64,000 nt of DNA, taken from Areca catechu (taxonomy: Eukaryota > Streptophyta > Magnoliopsida > Arecales > Arecaceae). Of this stretch, positions 34,888 through 46,879 are shown one piece after another (the stretch's first letter is position 1; each line of letters opens with the position of its first letter). Location: positions 34,110,418 through 34,174,417 of the forward strand of contig CM038042.1 of NCBI GenBank assembly GCA_021397845.1. The letters run 5' to 3'. The position numbers and the translations under genes were made by a program. The notes under the pieces are model-generated. The model had not been told where the DNA came from and did not search any database. It was given only the letters and a program-made list of their open reading frames with translations.

Positions 34888-36499
34888 ATGGCACCCCGTA
34901 AGGTCGTAGCTAAGAAAACCCATCGAGTGGTTCGGACGGTCGCGGAAGAAAGGAGAACAAAATGGTGCTTGGACACCTCCAATCTAGAAGAAGAATAATT
35001 GATTGAGCAAGAACAAGAGCCATAGGCACCCAGGTAAGTTATTCTAATGGAAAATCGTCAAGTAACTCCTGGTAGGTGCATTGATTTTAGTTTCTTGGAG
35101 CAACAATAGTACGCATTGGGGATTGATTAGAGAAACAAGGTTGGAAGAATTTATGTCCGTTGAATATACCTATGTATCCCAATTTGGTTAGGCAATTTTT
35201 TGAAAATATGTCCTTAGGTGCATTTCATATTGAAGAAAATGTGAAGGGAAAGCACATTGAGGTTAGTGAGCAAAAACTATCAAGTATCCTGAATATTCCT
35301 AAAGAAGGTGAATGTTATTTGGTTTTAAAAGAGAAGCAGAAGACCCTAAGGCTAATACTGGAAAGATCTAATGTGAAGGGTATTGTGCATGTTAGTGAAA
35401 ATCAGTTATCATTGGAAATGAGACTGTTGCACAACATTATCAGTCGGATTTTCTTGCCCCGGACAGGGCAATTTGATTGGGTCAGTGAGCTTGACCTAGT
35501 TTTTATGAGATGTCTGATTGAGGGGGAGGCCCTCAACTTACCGTTGATCATGCTTTCATAGATGAGAGAGGCGGCTCATGGGCACGAGCTTGTCTACCGT
35601 ATGGGATGGTCTTCATACTTTTATTTCAGGATACCCTGGTAGATCTAACAGGTGAGGACAACCGGCTACTACTACACAACGACAGATATACTCTGAAATC
35701 CCTTACTCGGATGTGATTTATTAAAGTAGACAGTCATTGGATTCGGAAGACTTCAGGTATTCTGATAGCACACTCAGATGATTTAGAAGAGGACAATCAG
35801 GCAGTAGAGGGACTTGGTGAGGAGGCAAATGCACATGCTGATGAGGCTGGACCGTCAGAGCTAGCTCCTGCCACTCCTCGTTCACCACTCAGGAGATCTA
35901 CAGCTGTTGGACCTGATGTAGATGACAGACTACAGAGAGTACTGGATGATATATCTTGTCTCAGATCTGACACTAACACCAGGATTGCTCTACTTCAGTC
36001 TGAGATGTAGCAGGGATTCCAGGATATTATGACCATTTTTAGATAGCTTACAACAGCTAGACAGTTTGTATCAATGACTTCGATAGCAGCACCTGACATT
36101 GGCACTGGCACTGATCGAGAGCAGGGACAGGTGGCATATTTCAGTGACATTCCTTTACACACCACTCCTACAGATGCTGAGGCCAAGGCTGGTATTGAGG
36201 TTCCAGGATCTGATGTTGGACAGACTCCAGCTACAGAGATACTATCCACTACCAGCACTTTGGCATTATCCTTTGATCCTCCGATTATCAGACCCACTCC
36301 CATTATCATATCTTCAGAGTCCAAAGTAAAAGCCAAAGACAAAACTAAAGTTTCTAGGACTACAACTCCTACTAGGACTAGAATCAGGGATCTTAGACCT
36401 AGGTTTCCTATGTTTAAACCTAGTCCAGGAATCTTAAAGGTCGGTTTCTCCACTAGTGAGGAAGACCTTAGTGGCGATGATCCTAGCCCATTTTTTTGA
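34888..36499 (+). pseudogene. Envelope-like extra ORF of element E (plant transposon protein domain)
   Basis: ATG at 34888 opens MAPRKVVAKKTHRVVRTVAE, a basic start, and soon hits a stop. The frame at 35160-35561 then holds NIPMYPNLVRQFFENMSLGA, KGKHIEVSEQKLSSILNIP, and LLHNIISRIFLPRTGQFDWV, the domain known from the additional ORF of SIRE-type elements (often labelled putative plant transposon protein). The frame at 36074-36499 is a proline/threonine-rich tail ending in GFSTSEEDLSGDDPSPFF. The role is not settled. Envelope-like is a historical name and I see no convincing membrane segment. A homologous, better resolved copy exists in element D. Confidence 0.75.
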
Positions 36500-37235
36500 T
36501 GTTTTTAGACTTTTATCTTGATTTTTAGGACTCTATGCTTGTTATATTTTATTATTGTGATACCATTTTATCATGCCGAGGCACATCTATAATGTATCAC
36601 TTATGTACTCACTTTTTATATCAATATATATCTTATTCATGCTACATGTCCATCTTTGTTATGATTGATTTATTGTGAATGTATGTTCTCTTATCTTTTA
36701 TACCTTTTGTTGATGACAAAAAGGGGGAGAAGGGAGAATGTGCATGAATGAAATGATATAATATGGAGAAGGGAGATTGACATGAAAATGATACCATGAG
36801 CTAGAATGTTGATTCATGAAAATTTGATGAAATTAAAAAAGAATGCTATTACAATAGTAAGGGGGAGTTTTTGTTAAGTTTCTTGTTAAATTTTCATGAA
36901 ATTTACTTCAAATATTTGGTAATTTTATAAGTTTTGATATGCATTGTATAGTTGATACTCTTGATACATTATATGTTAATACATTATGTTTCGATACCTA
37001 TTGCTCATATGATACCGTGTATTAATACATATGATACTTGGTGTTAATAGTATTTAGTTTTATATATTTGATACATATGATACATTGTAATACACTGTGT
37101 TGATACCTTGATACTTAATCTATATGATACACATTATTTCTAATATCATTCGATAAATATGAATATACTGTAATTGTAAAGTGCTTTTAAATTTTAATCA
37201 TGCCTAGTATTTGTCATCATCAAAAAGGAAGAGAT
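36500..37235 (+). other. 3' noncoding region of element E with GATAC array and purine tracts
   Basis: Contains ATGACAAAAAGGGGGAGAAGG (36712 on) and AAGGGGGAG (36859), typical of SIRE-type 3' regions, then about ten GATAC words in 36950-37135, and a final purine run AAAAAGGAAGAGAT before the LTR, the likely polypurine tract. Confidence 0.7.
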
Positions 37236-38822
37236 TGTTGACCCCTGGAATGATTTTGATGATCACAAAATATTGGAGCATGTATTTGATACTAATTTTT
37301 CAAATTACTTGAGAGGTTTTGCAGGAATTGGTTACCTTTAGTTTAAAATGGTTTTCAAATTGATTGGAAGGCAATTCAATTATGTATGAAGTTTTATGAA
37401 CATGAACTTGTAAAAGCCCTAGTTTTGTCAATATTGTAATATTGTAAAATGGGCTAAAAATTTTAAAATTAAGAGTATGTAGATTAGGTCTTATTTGATT
37501 CAAATGTTGAAGAGCTTTGGAGAAGCTTGAAACATTAATTGAAGACTTTGCAAGAGCTGACTCATGGATCAAGAGTCGACTAGTTGTCGCATGGCACGGA
37601 GAAAATTTAGAATTTCAGTATTAAGAGCTGACTCCTATCCCAAGAGCCGACTCATGGAAGAAAATATTTTTTTGAAGCCTAAGATCTCGAGCCGACTCGA
37701 GCCCCAAGAGCCGACTCGTCCAGAGTTATGAATTTGATGGACTGAGAACTCGAGCCGACTCTGTCCTGAAGAGCTAACTCTAGGTATTCATCATTTTGAA
37801 TTGACTGAAGGCAAGAGCCGACTCCAGCTTAAAGAGCCAACTCTTACAGAAATTTATTTTGGCTGTCTGAGATTTCGAACCGACTCATAGACTCGAGCCG
37901 ACTCGTGGACCTCGAGCCAACTTGTGTAGCCATTTTCTGCACTCCAACGGCTAGTTGCTGAAGTTGAGTTTTGAACTCCATTTCATCTCCAACAGCTCTT
38001 TCACAAATTTCTAAGCCCTACAATGGCTAAATCTCTTGGAAAACTGTAAAAGAGATTAATTTTGAAGGATTAAAAAATTATTAGAGCATTATTATGAAAT
38101 TATCTTGAGATATTGAAGAGCTTTCAAGTCTTTCACCTATCCACTTCAAGAGCTTTCAAGATAGGATTCAAAGCTTCACCAACTCTACTCCATCATTGAA
38201 TCCACTCATTGAAGAAGCAAAGAAGCAGCTTGAAGGGCATTAAAGAGCATTCAAAGCTAGGCTTCGTCTTGATCTACATCGGCAATACTTAAACAAACTT
38301 AGTTTGTTGTAGTTGCTTGTTTATCTTTTATCTATCTTTGTTTTCTCTCTAAGAATAGCAAGGGGCTGTGTCTTAAGAGAGGTTGAAGGTTTTTAGGTGA
38401 GCCTTGTGATAACCTAAGTTGGGTTCTTGGTGATCTTGGTATAAAACCAAGTTTTAGGGTTTTCTTTGGTAATCCCATTTAAAACCAAAGGGAGTTTGGG
38501 TTTCTTTGGTAATCCTGGTAAAACCAAAGAGTATAGGTTTGGATTGTGAGCTTGGTAAAACAATCTGACTGTATTCTGGTTGGGGATATGGTGGAAATCC
38601 TAAGTGGTGCTTGGATAGTGGACGTAGGAGCCGGTTACTCTGAACCACTCTAAATCTTTGTGTTTGTGTTTGTGTTCTTATTGCTTTATTGCTTTTACTT
38701 AATCACTTCCACATTCCATATTGCACCACAATACTAAAGAATTTCACGGTGCACATAATTGTAAAAATTTTTTATAATCCCAATTCACCCCTCCCCCCTC
38801 TTGGGAAGCCACCTGGGCAACA
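37236..38822 (+). repeat. 3' LTR of element E
   Basis: 1587 bp, TGTTGACCCC...GGGCAACA, collinear with the 5' LTR with many single-base differences and small indels, so the insertion is not very recent. Followed by ACAAT. Confidence 0.92.
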
Positions 38823-38827
38823 ACAAT

Positions 38828-39176
38828 ACATCAAGAAACAATAGTAAGGCACTAATAAAAGTATAAGGTAAATTAAAGATAACTAGAGTACATTAGTGAG
38901 CAAACTAAGAGAGGACTCTATAACTAATCCTCATCAAAGGGCAACTCTATGGTGGTAGAGGAACTAGCCCTAGATGACAAGGTTCTGGCCCTCCTGCTCC
39001 TGGTCCTATTAGAGGGATGAAGCACTCGAGTGGGAAAACCTACATCAAACTTATTGTAGGTCCTAAATGGTGGTCTAGAGGATGTGGGCTGACTAGATGA
39101 AGGTGGCTGACTTAGTTGGGTAGGGTGTGTAGGCTATGAAGGCCAGCTTTGTTGAGAGATGGATCTAGTGGGTGAG
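38828..39176 (-). pseudogene. C-terminal part of element D's envelope-like ORF
   Basis: The minus strand encodes a proline/serine-rich stretch (QPPSSSQPTSSRPPFRTYNKF) then DVGFPTRVLHPSNRTRSRRA and a short acidic end with a stop near 38930, like the tail of the same ORF in element E. Its upstream half is at 45059-46250, beyond element H. This split identifies D as the host of H. Confidence 0.6.
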
Positions 39177-40513
39177 TGTTGCCCAGTGATGAAACAACCC
39201 AAGAGAGGGGGTGAATGGGTTTTATAAAACTTTTTAAACTATTTTACAAGTATGTGCTAATTGCAATTAAGTACTTGTGTTTTGCCAAAGTATTTGTGTG
39301 CTTAATGAAAATATGCAACGGAATTAATAAAGTAAATGTAAGAGTAAATAAGCAATAAATAAGAGCAATCACAAACATAAAAATATATAGTGGTTCAGTG
39401 CACTCCAAGGTACCTACATCCACTCTCCAAGTTTTCCTTGGATATTTCACTATAATCACCAAGATTACAGTCGATTAGTTTTCTGGGCTCACTAATCAAA
39501 ACCCAACTGTTTTCCCGGGCTCACAAGTCAAAACCCCTTATGGTTTTATAACTTGCTAACCAACAACCTTCGATAGTTTTACGAGCTCACCAACAACCTA
39601 TGTTGTTTTACATAAAGGCAAACTAACAACCTCTTCGGTTTTCCAATGCTTACTAAAAATCTCTTCGATTTTCCAAGGCTCACCAAAAATTTTAATAAAC
39701 AAAATAAGTATAATATAAAAAGAATACAATAAAAGCTTTCTTAAACAAAGCAAATATCACATTGAATCCCTTGATTGTTGATCAAGAACTTGTCTTCAAG
39801 ATGTTGAAGCCTTTTAATATTGATGAAGATGTCGACTTGGAAGCTTTTCTCTCAATCTTGGAAGCTTGAAGGCTTGAACCATTCAAAATAATGAATCCTT
39901 AAGTATATTCAGTAAACTCTCCAAAGGATTACTTCTCCATTTAATTTTTAGTGTTTATATAGCTCTCCACCCATAGATGACCATTTATAACTGTTGGAGA
40001 TGAAAAACTAGCCGTTTGAAGCAAGTTGGAGTTAAATATGCACTTATGAAAAACTAGCCATTACACCAAGTGTCGATACTTGAATTTTCTAAATTTTCTT
40101 CATGAGTCAACCTCTTGAGTCGATACTTCACCATGAGTCAACCTCTTGAGTCGACACTTAAGTTAGCTCAAGGCAAAAATTCTGGTTTGACACTGTTCTA
40201 TATTTTTCTTGTTCTCAGGCCTTGAGTCGATACTTGAACTTCTTCATGAGTCGACTCTTGCTTATACCAGTACTGAAACTTACTGAAACTTCTCCAAAAT
40301 CAAACTTTAAATCCTTCTTAGTTTTCATTATGTTCCAAAGTCCTTATATCTTGAAATTCCATGATTTTGAAGGACTCTTCAACTGAAATATAAGCATGTT
40401 GTTCTTTTAACTGATATGAGTACTTAATCTGATAAACACACTAAAATATATAATTAGTACTCATATATATTTATATATTTTGTCAATCATCAAAATCAAG
40501 ACCAGAGTCAACA
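39177..40513 (-). repeat. 3' LTR of element H
   Basis: 1337 bp, minus-strand TGTTGACTCTGGTC...GGGCAACA. Contains GAGTCGAC-type motifs (40084-40260), a TATATAAA box (minus, 39954-39961) and a series of GGTTTT hairpin-like units (39480-39690). Confidence 0.85.
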
Positions 40514-40984
40514 ATCTTCCCTTTTTTATGATGACAAAATCTTTAAGTATATGAACAGGGTAAGCTTAAAAAGATTAATAATAAGATAAATATGTAAGCT
40601 CAAAAATCAATGAGTGCCAAGCCCCCTCAAAATATGATTTCAAAAATATTTTCAAAATCATTCAACATTTTTAAACATTCTCCCCCTTGCTAATTCATCC
40701 CTTAAGATTAAAATATTTTGCTTTATTCTCCCCGTTTTGCATTTTCTTTCATTTCTCATATAATTTTTTATGTTTATCAAATCTTTTCCCTTTTCATACT
40801 TAACATTTTTCTCCCCTTTTTGTCATCATGAAAAGGATGAAATGCAATACAAAATGAGAATGAAGATGGAAAGAACAGCAAGTAGATCATCAAAATCAAT
40901 GCATGAAATCAATTAATCATGGTACCAATTTAATATGATACTAATTGATATGATACCACAAAAGAAATGCACATGCAAAAAATA

Positions 40985-41300
40985 ATTCAATGTATATTAG
41001 CTCTAATATGTATAACCAAGGTATGATTAAGACAACAATCCATTCAGCTCACTTGTTCATGGGACAAGGCCACAGTGGTACCCCAACATGTTATAAGAGA
41101 TCCCATTGAATGGAAAGAGATGTCTTTAAACCCTACTGAGCTCCATGACCGGACGGTCATGGTGACTAACCCAATCTGAAGTAGTTACTAGGAGCTCTTC
41201 TCTCTCCTTTTTTAAGATTCTTAATAAATCTTGATACCAATTGAAAGTAACTTCCCTTAAAGGATTAGATTTGAAAACAAAGAGGAGTAATAGAGCAATA
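40985..41300 (-). mobile_element. Fragment of a C-type copia element (LTR end, PBS, leader) inside H
   Basis: On the minus strand, TTGGTATCAAGATTT (around 41242-41228) resembles a tRNA-iMet PBS, and about 50 bases later begins a stretch with the same blocks as C's leader at 12017-12215: CTAGTAACTRCTTCAGATTG, GTTAGTCACCATG, CATTCAATGGGATCT and CCCATGAACAAGTGAG. It is a diverged relative, not a copy of C itself. Confidence 0.6.
41143..41162. repeat. 9-bp inverted repeat with 2-base loop
   Basis: CCATGACCG and CGGTCATGG separated by GA. It lies in the leader-derived fragment. C has a partly matching CCATGGCTGTCTGGTCATAGG. Confidence 0.85.
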
Positions 41301-42249
41301 TAAGTAAAGCATGATATCAAAGAAAATATTGAAAGCCATATATGACAACAAATTTTTGGATGCTCCCTCTAAATATTACTCCCCCTTAAAAATATGTATT
41401 CATTGAGGAATAAAATATGAAAGCACAAGCATCATAATTTCAGACAATCTATTTAGATAGAATATAAACACTAAGGTCTGAAAGCAAAAAATTGAATTCC
41501 AAGATATACAAAATTTTCAAAAATGCAGGGATTGATCATCATGATTTCAAATTTGAAAAGATTTGATATCCATACAGATGCTATAAGTAATTTAATAGCC
41601 AAGTATAGTACTGGAGCAAGGGTTTATCAATATGCATACCTTCTTCTTAAATGTAATCCTTAACTACCAGTTTAGTCTTGATCTAAATCATTTCTAACTT
41701 AAGCATAGATGCCAAAATTAAAAACACATAAATCCTAATACTTCACTTGAAATAATTTAAAACTATATTAATCAAAATCAAGTGAAAGTATGATAATCAC
41801 TAGTTTAATCATGAGAGCATGAAATCCATCAATATCAAAAAGTTCATGATCATAATAAATGACTATTAGTCTAAACTTGATTCTAATTAATCAATTAAAA
41901 TAATTTTCAAAGCAATATGCAACTTTAAAAACATTTTTATGAAGTAATTTTAAGATACATTAATCAAAATCAAGTGAAGGTCTTATAATTAAAAGTTTAA
42001 TCATAATAGCATGAAATTCATCAATATCAAAATGTTCATGATCATAACCAATGACTATAGGTCTAAGCTTGATTCTATTTAATCATTTAAAATAATTTTC
42101 AAAGTAATTGATTCAACATTTATAACAAATATTCAACTACATTTTTAAATATAGAAGGAAATATTTATAATTTATCAATATGTATAATCATTACTTTACC
42201 ATTTTGTCTAAAATGTAGTAGGTCCACTTTTTTAAATTATCTTGTACAG

Positions 42250-43644
42250 CCATTTTTCAAAAAACTTCCTTTCTCCTGTTGGACAATAAGACATTCCTGC
42301 AAAACATACTAAGTAGATAATTTTGGTAACCAAACTTTCTTGGATCCTTTAGGGTTAATAAATATGGTTCCTTTTGGAGCCTAAATTTTTATTAATTTAT
42401 AAAGAAATGCATTATGCCCAATTTTATAAAATCTAAAACAAGTTAGATTGGAAGATGCATCAATAAAGAAATTCTTGTTTTTCAACTCAAGATTTTTATT
42501 TTTCTTTAAAAGCATATCATTTGATTCAAAAATCTTGGATTTTTAGAATTTGTATTTCATTTAATAAAATATTTTTCAATTTGAAAACCTATTGCATAAT
42601 TCTTTCAAATCAAAATTTTATTTTTCTAATTTTTTTTCTTTAGAAAGATTATTCTTATCAATTTCTAAAACATTAATCTTTATATTTAAATCATGATTTT
42701 ATTGGCAAGATTGGTGTTCTCAAGAGAAAAGAGTCAACATGCCTTTTTAATTCTTGTGCTCAATTTTTAGTAATTTGTATTCATGCACAAGATCATTAAA
42801 TGCATCATGTAATTCATCAAATGTAAAATCATATTTATTTTTAGCACATACCTTTTTCTCATTTGGCATGAAGTAAATATTGGCAACTTCTTATTCTTCC
42901 TCTGAACTAGAATCTTCACTATCGCTTCAAGTTACCATCATTGTCTTGAATTTCTTTTTGGCCTTGAGGGCTATTTATTTTTCTTCTCTTGATCAGCAAC
43001 CACTTCTTTATACATAAATTCAACTCATGGGTCATGAGTGAACCAATAAGCTCCTCCAAAGGCAAGGTATCAATATCTTTGGCTTCTTGGATCATCGTTA
43101 CCTTTGGATCCCATGATATTGGCAAAGATCTAAGAATTTTATTAACCAAATCAGCATTAGTATAGACTTCGCCAAGACTTTTCAATTCATTTACAATAGT
43201 CATAAATCTAGTATACGTATCAAATATAGATTCAAAATATAGCATTTCAAACATTTCAAAAGAATGTACAAGTAAATTAATTTAAGTATTTTTCACTTGA
43301 AGAGTACCCTCATGAGTAATCTCAAGTGTGTCCCATATTTCCTTCGCTATTTCACATGTGGAGATCTTATTGAATTCATTAGGGTTCAATGTGCAATAAA
43401 GCAAGTTCATTGCTTTGGTATTAAGCTTAGATTGCTTAGTATCGTTTTCATCCCAATCCTCTTCGATTTTTGGAATGGAAATGTCATTAACCAATATTGA
43501 AGGAATATGTGGACCATTAACAATTATTTTCCAAAGATAATAATCTATAGATTGAATAGAAATGTGCATGCATATTTTTCAATATGTGTAATTAGTGCCA
43601 TTGAAAAATGGTAGTCTAACACTAATACCTACAAGGGTCGCCAT
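42250..43644 (-). pseudogene. gag (to protease edge) of element H
   Basis: ATG at 43644 gives MATLVGISVRLPFFNGTNYTY before a stop. The frame at 43569-43282 has DDTKQ-like text and AMNLLYCTLNPNEFNKISTC, EIWDTLEITHEGTLQVK. The frame at 43254-42919 has YTRFMTIVNELKSLGEVYTN and EAKDIDTLPLEELIGSLMTHE, all parallel to element E's gag. Around 42420-42250 the order of blocks (AAAAGGAACCAT, then GGATCCAAGAAAG) matches E's gag-protease junction, but the protease site itself is eroded. Confidence 0.8.
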
Positions 43645-43687
43645 GATCTTTTACTCAAAAATATTAGATTTTCAAATAGAGTATCGG

Positions 43688-43699
43688 GCTTTGATACCA
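43688..43699 (-). other. Primer binding site of element H
   Basis: Minus strand TGGTATCAAAGC, one mismatch to the tRNA-iMet site, next to the 5' LTR edge at 43702. Confidence 0.85.
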
Positions 43700-43701
43700 A
43701 T

Positions 43702-45058
43702 TGTTGCCAAGTGATGAAGCAACCCAAGAGGGGGGGTGAATTAGGTTTTATAAAATTTTTGAACTATTTCAACAAGTATGTGCTAATTACAATTAAGTAC
43801 TTGTATTTTGCCAAAGTGTTTATGTACTTAATGAAAATATGCAACGGAATTAATAAAGTAAATGCAAGAGTAAATAAGCAATAAATAAGAGCAATCACAA
43901 ACATAAGATATATAGTGGTTCGGTACACTCCAAGGCACCTACATCTACTCCCCAAATTCTTCTTGAATATTTTACTATAATCATTAAGATTACAGTCGAT
44001 TAATTTTTCGGGCTTACTAATCAAAATCCAACTTGTTTTCCCAGGCTCACAAGTCAAAATTCCTTGTTGGTTTTATGACTTAGGCTAACCAACAACCTCC
44101 GATGGTATTACGGGCTCACCAACAATCTATGTTGGTTTTACGAGATCACCAACAACCTATGTTGGTTTTACACAAAGGCTAACCAACAACCTCTTTGATT
44201 TTTCAAGGCTCACCAAAAATCTCTTTAGTTTTTCAAGGCTCACCAAAAACTTTAATAAACAAAGTAAGCACAATATGAAAAGAATACAATAAAGCTTTCT
44301 TAAACAAAGCAATATCTCTTTAAAGTCCTTGATTGTTGATGAAGAACTTGTCTTCAAGATATTGAAGCCTTTAATATTGATGAAGATGCGGACTTGGAAG
44401 CTTTTCTCTTAATCTTGGAAGCTTGAAAGCTTGAACCACTCAAAATAATGAATCCTTAAGTGTATTCAATAAAGCTCTCCAACAGATTACTTTTTCATTT
44501 GATTTTTGGTGTTTATATAGCTCTCCAACCCATAGATGACAGTTTATGACCATTGGAGATGAAAAACTAGCCATTTGAAGCAAGTGGAGTTAATTCTGCA
44601 CTTCTAAAAAACTAGTCGTTACACCAACTATCGACACTTGAATCTCCTGAATTTTTTTCATGAGTCGACCTCTTGAGTCAACACTTCACCATGAGTTGAC
44701 CTCTTGAGTCAACAGTTAGGTTAGCTTAAGGCAAAAATTTTGGTTTGACATAGTTCTGTATTTTCTTGTTCTCAGGCCTTGAGTTAATACTTGAACTTCT
44801 TCATGAGTCGACACTTGCTTGTGCCAGTGCTGAAACTTCTCCAAAATCAAACTTTAAGTTCTTAGTCTTCCTTCTATTCCAAAGTCCTTATAACTTAAAA
44901 TTCCATGAATTTGAAGGACTTCTTCAACTGAAGTATAAGCATTTTGTTCTTTTAACTAATATGAGTATTTAATCTGATAAACATACTAAAACACATAATT
45001 AGTACTCATATATACTTATGTATTTTGTCAATCATCAAAATCAAGACCAGTGACAATA
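43702..45058 (-). repeat. 5' LTR of element H
   Basis: 1357 bp, collinear with 39177-40513. The outer end reads TATTGTCACTGG on the minus strand where the 3' LTR has TGTTGACTCTGG, so the terminal TG has mutated. TATATAAA box at 44512-44519 (minus), hairpin-like units at 44040-44250 with stems such as TTGTTGGT/ACCAACAA. Confidence 0.85.
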
Positions 45059-46250
45059 ATGAGCTACATCCTCGACCTCAAGCATTTGTTATTATTGCTC
45101 TTGGCACAAGACTCTCCAGCTATTCCACAAGATGGTCCATAGAGGTTAGCAGCAAGAAGAATCCATCTCTTTAAGAAAATCCCATACCTCACTCTTAGAC
45201 TGAATTTGGGATACACTTATCTCAATCCTCCCCCAAAGTTTGATAGCCTCCATGGTTAGATTTGACATATCTCCATGGTCCTCTAGCCTGTCTTGGTGCT
45301 CCAAAGTTTCCATTCTCTCGGCCAGCCTACCAAACTCTAATCCAAGTCCTCCAAGCTTTCTCTGACCTAAGGAGGTAATCTTTGTCAAGTCCACTAAAGC
45401 TAGCATAGATTAGTTTGATCTTTGTCCAACCAAGACTAACGACCTATTGTCCTCATTGATCCTTTTCAATCTAATCATAGAGGACTAAGTCTGAGATGCT
45501 CCTAATGGTGTTGCTGGGGTTGCTAAAGTGGGTGGTATAGCTAATGATGGTGACTATGGCTCTATAGTTGCTAGAGGTGGCAACTCAGGTTTTGATTCTT
45601 GGTGAGGTATACTAGGTCTAGCCTTAGCTCTCTCATGCTGATACTCATGCCCTGAGCCTCTCCACATCCATCGGCCATCCAACTTTTGGTACCCCATGTG
45701 ATGCAAGGACTGATCGTTGTAGATATTTGAGTGCATGAGAGCTTTGGAGGTCTCTCTCTTCAAGGCCACTCCAAACTCTATGAATATGAGAGTCAGGGCC
45801 ATGATATAGGGTAGGTAAGCCTTTGCCTTGCTGGTGGTCTCATATCTACTGAAGCATTCGAGTGGCAAGTTCAATGGAATGCCCTGAATAACTTAGTACA
45901 TCACCATGATATCTCTCACTAACATGAAGTCAAATCTTCTTGTCTTTAAGAAGAAGATCCATCCAATGATGTGGAGGAGCCTCATCTCCATAGATAGATA
46001 GTTTGCCAGCACCTCTTCCATGGCATTTACATCCTATCACTCTAGAATGCATCTCAAGTATGTTTCCTTGTCTAACAATCTTTTCAGGGCTCATCCCTAT
46101 TGTGGCATCTACAAGATGCGAGCTAGCCTTTGCTCACTCACAGTAATAATAGTCCCCTTCACCATGGACTCTATGCTCCCTTCACCTCATCTTAATTGTT
46201 GTAAAACTTAATCATGGGGTGTGGATAAGTGGGGAGATCTAAGAAACAAA
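45059..46250 (-). pseudogene. N-terminal and central part of element D's envelope-like ORF
   Basis: Across frames, the minus strand encodes MEEVLANYLSMEMRLLHHII, then the frame at 45874-45554 with MNLPLECFSRYETTSKAKAYLPYIMA, LIFIEFGVALKRETSKAL and HHMGYQKLDGRWMW, and a coiled-coil-like stretch at 45406-45146 (LGQRKLGGLGLEFGRLAERM). It is the same domain as element E's extra ORF but longer preserved on its C-terminal side. The remainder is at 38828-39176, past the H insertion. Confidence 0.75.
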
Positions 46251-46879
46251 GAATTCTCATCCTTGCTCCTTGATCGCTGACCTATTGTGGATTGCTTCCA
46301 CTTGAAGGACCCAAAATTGATCTTTGACTAGTGGTGATGACTTGAGTAGCCAAGGGTTGGATGATGGGGATGGTTGATCTGATGGAACAATGGACTCGAG
46401 CTTGTGCAAGATAAGGGCATCATTCTAGGCTTTTGTTCTTTTCTCCGCATGTTCTATGGCACATGTCCTCTTCATTCAGTAGGCCAATTACCACTCAAAG
46501 TGAGGAGAAAACAAGCAAAATAGATTGGTGGAGTGGTCAATGGAGTCAGGCAAATAGCTCAAGGTAGTCTTAGGGCAAATAGTGTTGAGTTGGAGGTGTT
46601 TTGGAAAGGGATGATTTGTCCCTTAAAAGGGTGGTCTTGATAGAGGAGTCAACTTGAGATTTTTTTTTTGAGTTGACTCAAGTAGAGGTTGACTCAAACA
46701 ACTATGTAGGTCAACTCGAGCTTAGAGTCAAGAAAAAAAATAGTGATTCTTTTGAAAGCAAAAGTTTATTTTTAAGGCAAAGGATCAACCCTAGGGGCTC
46801 TAAAAGGAAATATACAATCATGAATCAATCAAGGATTAAACCAAATCAAATTAAGAAGTTTCAAGAGTATGGAGAGAAA
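46251..46879 (-). other. Spacer of element D between RNase H and envelope-like ORF
   Basis: Noncoding. Near 46645-46735 it carries several GAGTCAACTC/GAGTTGACC words, a diverged form of the motif found before the extra ORF of E. It has an oligo-A run on the minus strand at 46658-46668. The plus-strand frame at 46673-46882 looks like chance. Confidence 0.5.

Larger units (their letters stand above)
28097..38822 (+). mobile_element. Element E: full-length SIRE-like Ty1/copia element
   Basis: 10.7 kb with LTRs 28097-29639 and 37236-38822 (both TGTTGACCCC...GGGCAACA), an exact PBS, gag with two zinc knuckles, pol in copia order, an extra envelope-like ORF after pol and a long 3' region with GGGGGAGAAGG tracts. 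The extra ORF and organisation point to the SIRE/Maximus branch. Target duplication ACAAT is exact at 28092-28096 and 38823-38827, so the borders are firm. It is inserted in the 3' tail of element D in the opposite orientation. Its genes carry frameshifts and stops. Confidence 0.92.
40514..42249 (-). other. Pol-less interior of element H
   Basis: AT-rich sequence with CTCCCCCTT tracts (40680, 41383; purine tracts on the coding strand) like SIRE 3' regions. It includes a foreign piece at about 40985-41300 that looks like the LTR end, PBS and leader of a C-type copia element. From 41400 to 42249 there are several AATCAAAATCAAGTGAA-type near repeats (41766-41786 and 41956-41976) but no recognisable coding. 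Confidence 0.55.
39177..45058 (-). mobile_element. Element H: SIRE-like copia element lacking pol
   Basis: LTRs at 43702-45058 (5') and 39177-40513 (3') are homologous over their whole length. Inside are a PBS, gag and a degenerate gag/protease junction, then a short 3' region. Integrase, RT and RNase H are absent. Flanks GTGAG (39172-39176) and ATGAG (45059-45063) differ at one base and are the probable target duplication. H splits element D's envelope-like ORF. Confidence 0.82.

Noticed and set aside
45146..45406. Separate small coiled-coil gene
   Set aside because: It is on the same strand and next to the envelope-like ORF of D, where coiled-coil text is expected, so it was merged with that pseudogene.
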